Source of the DNA: Paramacrobiotus metropolitanus | Lineage: Eukaryota > Tardigrada > Eutardigrada > Parachela > Macrobiotidae | NCBI RefSeq assembly: GCF_019649055.1 | Contig: NW_026570249.1 | Span: 62,001-126,000 of the forward strand | Length of the DNA stretch: 64,000 nucleotides | Direction of reading: 5' to 3' | Shown: in pieces, positions 11,782 to 21,667 of the stretch | How the letters are laid out: every line of letters begins with the position of its first letter | How positions within the stretch are numbered: position 1 is the stretch's first letter | Notes under the pieces: model-generated | What the model saw: only the letters and a program-made list of their open reading frames with translations | What the model was told of the DNA's origin: nothing | Databases searched by the model: none | Program-made: the position numbers and the translations under genes

Positions 11782-12553
11782 AGGAAAACGGCGGATGCTT
11801 AAGAAAACGGCGATGCCAACACAGTTTATGCCTAAGCCAATCAATATCGCTCCTTTGAGAAGAGATGTTGTCCGTTTGAGCTTTGAAGAAACCGAGGCAA
11901 AGAAAAAGCTGGGATTTTGGAAGTTAATGTCTTCTGATAAATACCAACATGTTCCGGGCAGGCCGGAGTGGGTACGAGTGCGCTGCAATGATTCTGTCAT
12001 CGTTTTCGGACGCGTTCGAATGCTATCGGAGGAAACGACTGAAGCCGTTGCGGACACACTAACTGTTAACAAGAGTCTCAAGGCCCTGCTGAAATTGGGA
12101 GATCATGTTGTTTCCACTGACGTAATGAATTGTTTAGCAGGGTCGGACGATGCAACGAGTACTTACGGTTTACAAAAGATCTGTGATTTAGACGCTGCAG
12201 TCATTGACAACGGTTCACGTGATGTTGAAACGCAGTGCCGAAATGTGATCGCTGGCGCCAAACGAATTATAACACATCTCGAACAAGAACAGGATGCAAC
12301 GTTTGTGGACAGTGATAATGGATTTAACGACGATGAAGATGAACAGTGTCAACGTCAAAAGAAACTCTTATGCGTCTTTCGATTTGTTGCTGAATTAATG
12401 GAGCACTCTATTACCAGATGCCGAAGAGCTATTCGACATTCTGATGCTCTTATACGATTTTGCGGCATGCTTAAAAGTATTTCGACAGCGGCATACAATT
12501 ATTTTCGGAATTTTCTGTTTGGACTTCTTCCCCATATTAACCACCTACAAACT
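11782..12553 (+). other. Transposase linker and helical N-terminal region
   Basis: Longest uninterrupted coding block of the element (about 257 codons). It starts IGKRRMLKK after the THAP exon and ends near LLPHINHLQTA. It contains acidic stretches (DSDNGFNDDEDE) and a helical block leading to AYNYFRNFLFGLLPH, matching the segment that precedes the RNase-H-like core in P/THAP9 transposases. Frame is lost near 12555. Confidence 0.75.
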
Positions 12554-12559
12554 GCGCTT

Positions 12560-14911
12560 CTGTAAATTCCTATTCGGAAGGTATTCAGGATGAAAATTTG
12601 GCCAAATTGAAGAAAATCTCGGAATCCGTTGAAGATCGCCATTTGATGTTGAACTTATCAGCGACCAAACATTCACCGACGAGAAACTGGAGTATCGCGG
12701 AGGAGAAAATAACGGGGTTGCAGCCAGGAGGACGTTGTCGCTGCGAAACATGTTTTGCTCTTGATTATTCAAAGTTTCACTGGAAAAGTTCGTAAAGTCG
12801 TCGCATATTATTTTGTTAAAAATCTGAATGGGGCTGAGATGGCTGAAATTCTGGAAGCGGTCTTGAACTCAATATCAAAAAATACGAAATTCCGGGTTCT
12901 GGTGTGTTCGTCGGATAACGGAGCCGAAAACATGGGATGCCATTCGCGCTTCATAAGCGACAAGACGAAGTTTCCATGGACTTTTCCCCATCCCTGTGCT
13001 GACGGAAGTATTGTATATGTATTATTGGACATCGTGCACTTACTCAAACGAATTTGGATGAACTGTATTCGGGAAAATAATTCGTTCGTTATAGAGGTAA
13101 CTAAATCATTTCACCTGGTGTTCATGTAAATATCTGCCTATTAAAATTAATTAATTTCTTTTTATTTTCAGGTTGGAACTCGTCGGGTAGACTTAACGCT
13201 ACTTTTGCAGATATACGAAATAGAACGCGGTTCCGTCATAAAAAACGCGCCGGATTTGACAGCTAAATTATTTTATCCGAACGGGTTTGAAAAATGGATG
13301 TATCGAATGCGGAAAAAGCATGCATTATGTTTCTTTTTGTACCGATAACTTTCTTATCTCGCAAATAGAATCGTACAGATTCAATAAGGACGTTACTTAC
13401 TTTTGAAAGCATATTTACGTACGTAACTTATTTTCAACCAGAAAACCGAATTAATTCATTTAGTACCGTACCGCACTTACTATTTATTTTAGATTTTTTG
13501 TTCTGACCGGACTTTGGGGACACTGCAGATGCTGCTGCGAGATCAGGAACATCCACTCCTAAAAGAATTAGCCAATGTGCGCAGCGAAACTCGAGACCAG
13601 TGCGTAAAGTGCTTGGATGTACTCGTCTGGTTCATTCAGACTGTGCAAAGAATTGTCATGCCTCTTACTGTACTGAATCCTCGTCAAGCTGCTCGTCTAA
13701 AGCAGCCGCTTTACGAAGCTGTTACAAAGGGCAACATCGATCGCATTTTCTCTGTAAGTTAATTAAGATGAAACAAGGGATGTTCAGTTTTTATTTTTTG
13801 TTTTATTTAGGACATGAAAGTAGCATTGTCTGAGCTCCGTCCATCGACGAACGCCAGGAAATCGTTGCCCCGACCGACGTGGACTGGTCTGCACGTTACC
13901 GTGTACGGCACAGAAGAAGTTGCCAGAAAGCTGTTGCACGCCGGTTTTGAGTTTGTTCTTCCCGGAAAAATGTCTAGTGATCCAATAGAGGTAATCTGCT
14001 AGAACATTATGAAGCTGATGTTCGAATTTATAACTAACATTTTGCAGAGAATATTTTCTGCGTTCAAATATGGTTCTGGAAAGGTAACAGTTGGGAAAGT
14101 GAAAGAAGAAGTTGCAAGGATGGAAACATTACAGCATCTGACGGGAACAACAAACGTCAGCCGCATGGGACGACAAAAGAGAAAAATACCGGTCTGACTT
14201 TTCCACATCCCCATTGAAAAAGAAACGCCATATTGACCGGCCGCTGCGCACGAAAGTTTTCAGCTTTGAAGCAGATATCGGATACCTGCGTGCGTTAGGC
14301 GAGTTGTCTGCACATGTGCCGTCAGATATATTTTCCGGACTCCAAAAAATCGATCCTCGGCTCTGGAGCGCAGCGACAATTGCAGATCTTGTTACAGCAG
14401 ATCCGTATACGATTTTCAGTTGCAGAAAAGGTAATATTTTCAGAGCATTTCAGTGTCTTAGCAAAATTTATTAGCCGGCTACTCATTATGTTTTGTAGAT
14501 GTCGTAGGGACTGGCTTGACTGATGTTGGCGGATATATTGTTTCAAAAATGCAAAAGGGAAAGTTTCCGTGCTCTTCGTGCAAATCTGGTATCGGAAATC
14601 TTCTGGGTGTTTGTTTTCGGAAACCGGCGGGTTAGTTGAAGCACGATCTCGGGTTGAATTTGGTGGCTTAAGTTTACCTTCCCCGCAGTTGGACAAACTG
14701 CTGCATTATGCGCTTGGATTTTTTGAGCGTTTGCAAAAAATCAGCGAATTTTATAAAGGCGACAGCCATTTGGAAAGGGCACTCAAACTCATTCTCCTCG
14801 ATGGATCTCCACGGCTTTCATCCTCTTAGTGATATTTGTGTATGTGAATCGACGAAGTATTTAGAGTATGAATGTCTAAAGCGGTTCTTTAACACTGCGT
14901 TTAAAAAATGA
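12560..14911 (+). other. P-element transposase catalytic region (RNase-H-like plus insertion)
   Basis: Pieces in collinear order: ISDQTFTDEKLEY (about 12647-12690, first candidate catalytic Asp); SFTGKVRKVVAYYF; SSDNGAEN (Asp codon 12914); PHPCADG; DIVHLLKRIW (Asp codon 13028), matching the conserved D-x-x-H-L-L-K motif; LDVLVWFIQTV; KMSSDPIE (Asp 13979, Glu 13988) with a following RIFSAF, matching the region of the C-terminal catalytic Glu; then GGYIVSKM, CSSCKSG and EFGGLSLPSPQLDKL. Several pieces lie in different frames with no splice sites between them. Confidence 0.8.
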
Positions 14912-15566
14912 TGTGATTGAGCGCCGAGCCGATGCTGTGAAGAAAAGTATGGTGCTCGGAAGTCTGTACCGATGTCGACTGATCCTGGTAAATTGAAAAA
15001 TTAAAGCAGCTATAAGCCTATAGCAGTCACTGTTGACACTTCTTCCGTTTATTGCTAGGCTTACTTTTTTTTTAAATTGTTAATTAATTTTAACCAAAAA
15101 ATATTTACTCAGATGTTTTAAGTGATAGATCAAAAGTTTTAATGGTACAGAAAAGCCGGAATATTATTGATTATAATCTCCGAAATACTGTGCTGTCAAA
15201 ACAGAGGATAGCATAGACAGCTACACAAAAATTTGCAGGTAAATGTGGTATGTGCAAACAGGAAAATAAATACATTTTCGCATTTTAAATTTGAAAAAAT
15301 ATTATTTGCTAAAATTCCTGTCAATACGTCTACGCACTTAGCTTCACAGTCATAATTCCATACCTTAAACACACATGGCTGCGCGAGCGCGGGACCGATA
15401 CGTACTTGCAATAATAAATGTTAAGAAACGAGTCAGAAAATTAAACAAAATAATAATAATACAATTATTACGACGTATCTCGGCAAATGTTATAATTTGC
15501 AACTTCACTTCTATCCGTAAAACAAGGCTATCGGTATTGTGGTGTGCTCACTGCGCACTGTACACG

Positions 15567-15660
15567 GCGCTGCGTTGATACAAGCTACCGTGAACAGCTC
15601 CACCGTCAAGAATTTTATTGCGCAATCATGATGTGGTGCACTGGTAGTATGTTTGTACAC
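15567..15660 (-). repeat. Right terminal inverted repeat (94 bp)
   Basis: Exact reverse complement of 9961-10054, ending GTTTGTACAC at 15660. Confidence 0.97.
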
Positions 15661-15667
15661 ATATTAC
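15661..15667. repeat. Target site duplication, right copy
   Basis: ATATTAC, identical to 9954-9960. Confidence 0.9.
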
Positions 15668-17840
15668 ATTCTTATGGTTAATTGAATATTAGACCGCGTG
15701 CGATGACAAAGTGCCGCTCGTGGCAAAATTCAAAAGGATACGAAAATTCAAATTCCGCCCCGTGCTCGATTGGCATTTTCAATTCATTTTGGTCTGCCGT
15801 GTCAGTTTCTTTACACAGCCGTGCGATTTGCAACGCCATAAATGAGCATGATTTGACTGTAAAATAATTATCCGCTGTCTGAATTGTACTAGTACTCGTA
15901 CTAGTACAACAGTATTATTCGTGGTTTTTTGAAAACATACCGACAGTTACCGTTTGTCGTTGTTGTAACTTTTTGTTTAGCCTTTTCTGGCTTTAGTTTT
16001 ATCTACTTGATTATTACAAAAAAAACCTACATTATTGTAAACGGCTTTTTTATACTAGGCGCTGTTTTGATGTTTGATATTCAAATCTTTTCATCGCATT
16101 CGCGGATAACCGCTTCGGGGAGTCCCCTTTTATTCGTAACACGAAAATAGAAAATTCATCAATTGACCCGGAGACACCAGACTTACGCACACGTAGTCTA
16201 AAATCAACATCTAATTGCCTCCAGAATTTCTCTGCTGATTAAAAGTCTACAGCACTACTTATGACCTGGGATAACAAAAACTTTCTTAAAAGAAATTCAA
16301 TTGCAACACGCATGGCTTCTCTAGCACGGCTGAACGGTAAACTTTCTGGGACATACTTAATGCCATCGGGGTAGGATTCGTGTTCTACACTTCTAGTACA
16401 CAAGCAAGAACGAAAATATATGCGGATAAGTAAATACGTATGTACGTAGCTGGACGTTAAAAGGAGATGGCAATTGCGACTGCATTTGGTCATGCCAGTC
16501 ATTCCGCCCTACACGCCCCAAGCCCCCCAAACGAAAATGCCAAAATTCGAAGTTTTTGGAATCTTCAGAATCGGTCTGCCAGAGCGGAAATTCCGAACGC
16601 GACGAAATTCCGAGCGCGACGATAATTACCAGCCAATGGCAGCATTCTCGGGGTGGGCATGAATTTTAATTTCGGCCGTCATTTTCATTTTCGACTGGCA
16701 TGTTCATCCCGCCCAAGAAAATCGCACTGGGTACATTGTAACTGACACTAACTGCATGCATGGCCATACATGGGACAGTCTGGGAGCAAATACATTCTGA
16801 TTAACCGACTTGTGAGGTAACTAATAAGAATCTTTTTTTTATTATCAACTTGTACAAGCCAATGCCATTTACGTTAAAACTTTAAATACCCAATAATCTA
16901 TTCTCCCAGATAGGTTATCATAGGTAGTTCTACAGCATTCACAATTACCAGGAAGCGGAAGCTCGCTCAGTAAATACTAACCCTTTTGGACGGTTTGCAT
17001 TACAAATTATATTCAGAAAAGGTTACCAAAGTTTTTTCCAGCATCTCATTTTTCTTGGTAAATGCATTCGTAAACGCATTATGACGAGGTAGACTTTAAA
17101 AAACATCAAAACGTGCACAAATTGTAAAATAAATTTTAGCAGGTAAGGCGAGCAATAATTTCTCTGCTGCAAGTTTAGTAAGTCCATTACTACGAGTAGC
17201 ACTACAAACATACAGTGCAGTGTAGTAGCTGTCGAAACGGTATTAAGACCTCCTTTTGATATACCGTAATACTATTTTTGTAGATTTTATTTGGTGTAGC
17301 ACATGTGCAAGTACACGTCAGATTTTATGGAGCCGCGAAAATCATCGACCTGGAAGACAGCAGAATGATTGTATCCTGGTGTGCATTGTTTTGAGCAGTC
17401 ACGTGCACACGCAACAGCAAGCATATAGGGCTGACAATGAAGCATCAGATTTGAAATGCTGGCTGGGGTCAAACGTTCATCCAGAGTGAGACGCCGGAAG
17501 TCCGAATTTAATGATTATAAGGTCGCGGGGATGTTTTCCTTTGACGCCTCTGCGGCGGCTCAAATCATTTTAGTTTCGCGCTTTTGACCGTAACTTGCTG
17601 CCGTACCTTATATATACTGTTATTAGAGCTTACAAGATATACGCAATCATGTCAAATCGCTAATAAAACTGGTTTAGTGTAGCACATAGACCTGGTACGT
17701 ATATACCTCGTATTTCACATTTCGAAAAAAATATAGAATATAAATATACAGTACTGCAGTGTATAAACTTTATACTAGTAAATAAATGCTTCATCACTGC
17801 ATGCATGATGTGGTGATCCGCATGCGCATTATATCTATAT
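15668..17840. other. Intergenic, no gene seen
   Basis: AT-rich, without supportable exons. It holds a perfect 12-bp-arm palindrome at 15884-15909 and a short GC-rich patch with repeated GAAATTCCGA-type units at about 16585-16620. Confidence 0.4.
15884..15909. repeat. Perfect short palindrome
   Basis: TTGTACTAGTAC, a 2-base spacer TC, then GTACTAGTACAA. Arms are perfectly complementary. Confidence 0.8.
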
Positions 17841-18435
17841 ACTGTAATGAAACCTCTGAAATACGTACACCTCCGTACGGAAAATTTCGTACGTAATTCA
17901 GGGGTGTACATAATTCAAATTAGCTACCCCCAGCCCCCCTGGGGGGTGACTGCAGACCTAAGGGCAGTGCCCCACTGCGAAATGCTCTTCACATACTGCG
18001 AATTGCAAAAATGCACGGATATCATTAGTTTATATACAAAATTGCATCAGTCTGTGTGTATGTAAACAGACGAGAACAATTCTCTCGGACACTTTCAGCA
18101 GAAAAATTTATCAAAACCTTACTCAGGATACAAAAATCTAGCAATTTCGAGCGTAGTTTTCTTTGCTTCTTTGAATTTTCACAACTTTACCATCAAAAAG
18201 TTTAAAATCTCCAGTTCCGAAACAATGGTGTACGCATTCACGAGGTGACTGCGTACAGTTAAATGCTTAGGCGGTACAGACATTAAGTGTACGTGTACGC
18301 AACGCTGAGGTGTACGTTATGTAGAGGTTCCCCCTGTACTTTAGTCTACGACGTAATTCGGTACAGAATTTTTCGTACGTAATAAAGGGGTGTACGTTTC
18401 TTCGGGGTGTACGTACGATGAGGTTTCACTGTAGT
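17841..18435. mobile_element. MITE-like element with imperfect inverted ends
   Basis: The left end ACTGTAATGAAACCTC (17841-17856) and the reverse complement of the right end, ACTACAGTGAAACCTC (18420-18435), agree at 13 of 16 positions. The CAGTGAAACCTC signature is common at ends of Tc1/mariner-pogo-like MITEs. Internally, both sides carry a related block with TTTCGTACGTAAT followed by AGGGGTGTAC (17884-17910 and 18371-18396), plus several GGTGTACG units. No coding capacity. Exact ends and any TA duplication are uncertain. Confidence 0.5.
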
Positions 18436-19637
18436 CTGTAGCGATAGTATTTGTACGAACGATAAGACCGCCCAGTTATGATGAATCATTCCATCGCGTT
18501 ATGAATTTGTCCACTTTACCGGCTAGTTTCCTTTCTCGTGAATTTCTAGAATTCAGTCTTGTGCTCAGCTTGCTACAGCTTGCATCAACTTGTTCCTCTT
18601 GCTGAAACTCTTGCCGTAAACCTTGCTCCGTTTCTTGAACGCCTTGTCATTAAACATGCCTTGAGTTACGTTGTTGTGTTTGACCGCTTGGGATGAACTA
18701 GCGTCATCCCAATCGGAGCCACCTGTGTAATTACGTTACATCTGTAAGAGCGTCCTCGGCCAGCATCGTTGCCGGCCGTGCCACCTTTCATACCAACAGC
18801 CGCATAATCGTGGTAAAGGCTGATCGCCACCCCACTAGAACAGCAGCCAGATAGGCTGTTGTTACTCCCGTAATTAATAGATACTCCCGTAGCTGCAGTT
18901 GACGACTGAAAATTAATGTAGTTAATCTCTCGTATGGTAAACATTTGCTTGCATATGTTCGTTATCACATAAATATTCCTTGTTTGAGTCGTTTCTACAT
19001 ATTTATCCCCATGTAACGGTTCATGTAACGTTTTTGTAACGGCAAGTGAATTTTAGCAGTACCACAAATCAGGTTATTGTTATTTGTTTGTACAACCAGT
19101 ACAATTATCAAGATTGTACATTTTTACGGTGGTCAAAACAACGCAAAGGCTCCAGTCACGTCGTGTGGAAAACTTCCATAAATCAGATATTTATAGTATG
19201 AACTTTACTTACCATTAGTTACGAGTATATGCAGTTGGCGTTAAATTGACGGCTAAATCCTCCATGCAGTGTACAATACAATATCTACTCGTAGGCACTG
19301 TGGCAGACGACTTCCGAACACCGGAAATAAGCGCTTTTATGCAGAGTTGTACCATCGGGCATCGGTCCATCTCGAGAAAGTAAGACATTTCTTCCTGGAA
19401 CAGTATCAATAAGGCCGGGGGCATGTAGTCTTTTTCGATCGTATCATTTTTTTGGCGTGAAAACGGCCTTGAAATGCGCAAAATTGACTGAGTGCCTGTA
19501 AAGCAAAAGGCATGGGCGATTTTCATATGAAATCTGCAGCCGTCAGCAAAGAAGGAAATAATTTGGCTAATATTGTTTTATGAGGGCTAGGGCGCTAGCT
19601 TCATTAAAAGTTTGTTTCTATTTCTACGTATACGGGA
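18436..19637. other. Intergenic, no gene seen
   Basis: No supportable exon. It includes iterated GTAACG units at about 19013-19042 and leads into the LRR gene promoter region. Confidence 0.4.
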
Positions 19638-19645
19638 TATAAAAG
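19638..19645 (+). promoter_or_regulatory. TATA-like box before LRR gene
   Basis: TATAAAAG lies only about 10 bases before the first ATG. A TATA box normally places initiation about 30 bases downstream, which would fall after this ATG. Either transcription starts unusually close, or the motif is coincidental. Confidence 0.35.
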
Positions 19646-19655
19646 CTGAATTAAA

Positions 19656-20819
19656 ATGACCGCAGTTCATTCTGTGACAGGTTTGTGTTTAGCAGTTCTT
19701 ATTTGTCAAGTTAGTTTGAACCAAGCTGCATCTGGCCGGCCCCATTCGTCGTGCCGGTATTATTCGCCAGACCTCGAATGTACCGAATCCAATTTGGAAA
19801 TTCCCACAAAGTTCGATGTTAGCCAAATACCTACTGACATTCGCACTATACGTCTGAACTGTCCGAACAGTCACCATGCGGGTGTTTACTGCAATACGCT
19901 GAAGCGGAACGCACAGCCGTTTCCTGGGCGGGCACAGTTGCACTCAGTGGCTTTGTATGGCTTCCAGCTGGACGATGGTGCCAAATTTCTCACGACGGCT
20001 TTACTCGGGAACGTCAAGCAGCAGATCGATATACTGGACATCCGCTATTCCAAATTTACTAAGCTAGATGCGGAAAGCTTCAGAGGATTCAGTGCATTAA
20101 AGACTCTAATCATCGAAGGGAATGATTTAGTCGACATCGCGGCGGATACCTTCCAGTTTTTGGGCGCCAGGTCACCAATTTTGTCTGACATCAGTTTGGG
20201 AAGCAATCGCATTGTGTCCTTTGATTGGTCTGCTTTGAAGCCTGTGGCTGATTCTTTGGTTAGAATGCGTAACAATTTGAATACATAGTACGTATATTAA
20301 TGCAGTTATTAAATAAATACCCACAAATTGTTTTTCTGATTGCAGAAAGACTTAATTCTGTCCAACCAGCGCGGTTCAGGACTGCAAACACTTAGCCGCA
20401 GTTCATCGAGCTTTTCCCTGAAGAAATTAGACACATTGGGACTGAACAACAATAAACTCAAGACCGTTCCTAAAACAGTCCTGGAAACCCTTAACAATTA
20501 CGCTCTGTACTCTGGGCCCTATTCTTTTAAAGGGAATCCCTTTTGCCCTGCGGATCCCAACTGTGGTTGCTGTGAACTGAAAGACTTTTTTGCATGGGTA
20601 CGCGAGTCTGAGAAGAATGCCAAAGGTGACATGCGGCTGATGGTGGACTATACCTGCGGATCGGGAGCCACAGCCAAACAGCATCTGTTGACCGTTACAA
20701 CAGCCGGATTTGATTTGACTACCGGAAAACCGAATTACATTAATGGGGAAACAGCTGAATTTAATCCGTTCCCATCAAAGAACCCTAACACTGGCAGAGA
20801 TCCATGTGAAGCAGCATAA
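19656..20819 (+). CDS. Secreted leucine-rich-repeat protein
   Basis: Two exons, 19656-20258 and 20346-20819 (intron GTTAGA...TTGCAG, phase 0), give about 358 residues. The N-terminus has a signal peptide (hydrophobic GLCLAVLICQVSL, then AASG). A cysteine-rich cap (CRYYSPDLEC, LNCPNSHHAGVYC) follows, then LRR units with LxxLxLxxNxL spacing (IDILDIRYSKFTKL, LKTLIIEGNDLV, LSDISLGSNRIV, LDTLGLNNNKLK). A C-terminal LRRCT-like cap follows (GNPFCPADPNCGCCELKDF ... YTCG). There is no transmembrane segment, so it is probably secreted. AATAAA overlaps the stop codon (20818-20823). Partner and function are unknown; LRR ectodomains generally bind proteins. The first ATG is chosen because only it gives a signal peptide. 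Confidence 0.87.
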
Positions 20820-21667
20820 TAAACGACGATTATTAATGATAAAATATATAAGCGCCCGTGTGGCTGTATGGTGCAGGATAGCTATTGTAATGATTGAATA
20901 GTATGGTTGTTGTATTGATTGTTGATAGCGGGTGTATTATCTGCCGACTGGTGTTGCATGTTATAATTATCCGTAATAAATAAATATGGTCGCTTAAATA
21001 ATTATACTCATTTTGCTTTAAAGCTCCCAAAATACCTTCGATGATATATTTGATTGTCATCGGTACCGTTACACCTTGCCATATTTTGAAAGTTATTTGC
21101 ACCAAGGAATGTGGCTCCAAATAATGCGTTCTTCGATCAGATAGCACTTTCAGATAATTGTAATTTCCGGCAATGAGCGCTGATCCCACTTCACAGATAA
21201 ATCAGCATATCCACTGTCCTGAAAATCTAGTGGCTCCAGATCTACAGATAAATTTAAGGAATATTGCTGTTTACTAATAAGTACAGAGTACGTCAATAAC
21301 CTTGTTGGAACGACGGCTGGAATACATCGCAAACATTTATGTGGATTACGATGCATATTAAAACATCTCATTAAATCGTACATGTACCAACTATAACGCC
21401 GGTTCCGTACTGAAAAACAGTATACAAATATAATATGTCACAATCGTGTGTGAAACATCCAATTCAAATATCCGATTTCGAGGTGTGCACTCAGTGTGCA
21501 GTCATAGACAAATTGGCATAACATCTGTATAATGCAGCAGCCAAATGGAAAGTGTCGTTAGTAACTGCATTGCAAAATAAGGCATACATGCTGGAAGAAA
21601 AACATTAATCTAGAAACCCTTGTCATCATTTGTTGATTGTCCATTTTGCAGTTTTACAACAACATTA
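20820..21667. other. Intergenic, no gene seen
   Basis: Separates the LRR gene from the receptor guanylyl cyclase. Minus-strand open frames here lack family motifs and splice support. Confidence 0.4.

Larger units (their letters stand above)
10292..14911 (+). pseudogene. P-type transposase gene with extra NR and MH1 domains, frame-broken
   Basis: Order of coding blocks: a leader exon (10292 to about 10490, donor GTAAGC); nuclear-receptor-like finger 1 (10740-10849) and finger 2 (10924 onward); MH1 (about 11100-11490, with an intron about 11240-11341); THAP (11492-11715); transposase (11782 to about 14911) with further introns at about 13096-13171, 13753-13810, 13991-14047 and 14432-14498. Transposase segments recognised include KLKKISES, FTDEKLEYRGGENNG, SDNGAENMG, DIVHLLKRIW, GKMSSDPIE and a C-terminal GGYIVSKM with a CSSC pair. 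Frame changes are needed near 10848, 10975, 11100, 11178, 12555, 12650, 12755, 14185, 14630 and 14815. Either this copy is dead or its sequence contains indels. Exon borders are hand-assigned and approximate. Confidence 0.8.
9961..15660 (+). mobile_element. P-superfamily DNA transposon, full length
   Basis: A 5,700-bp element bounded by 94-bp terminal inverted repeats that match base for base (9961-10054 and 15567-15660) and flanked by a 7-bp direct duplication ATATTAC. It carries one multi-exon plus-strand gene (about 10292-14911) whose 3' two thirds match P-element/THAP9-type transposases. The THAP finger before the catalytic core is typical of this superfamily. Unusually, nuclear-receptor-type and Smad-MH1-type DNA-binding sequences lie upstream of the THAP domain inside the same element. 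Perfect termini and target duplication imply recent insertion, yet the coding frames are broken in several places. Confidence 0.92.
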
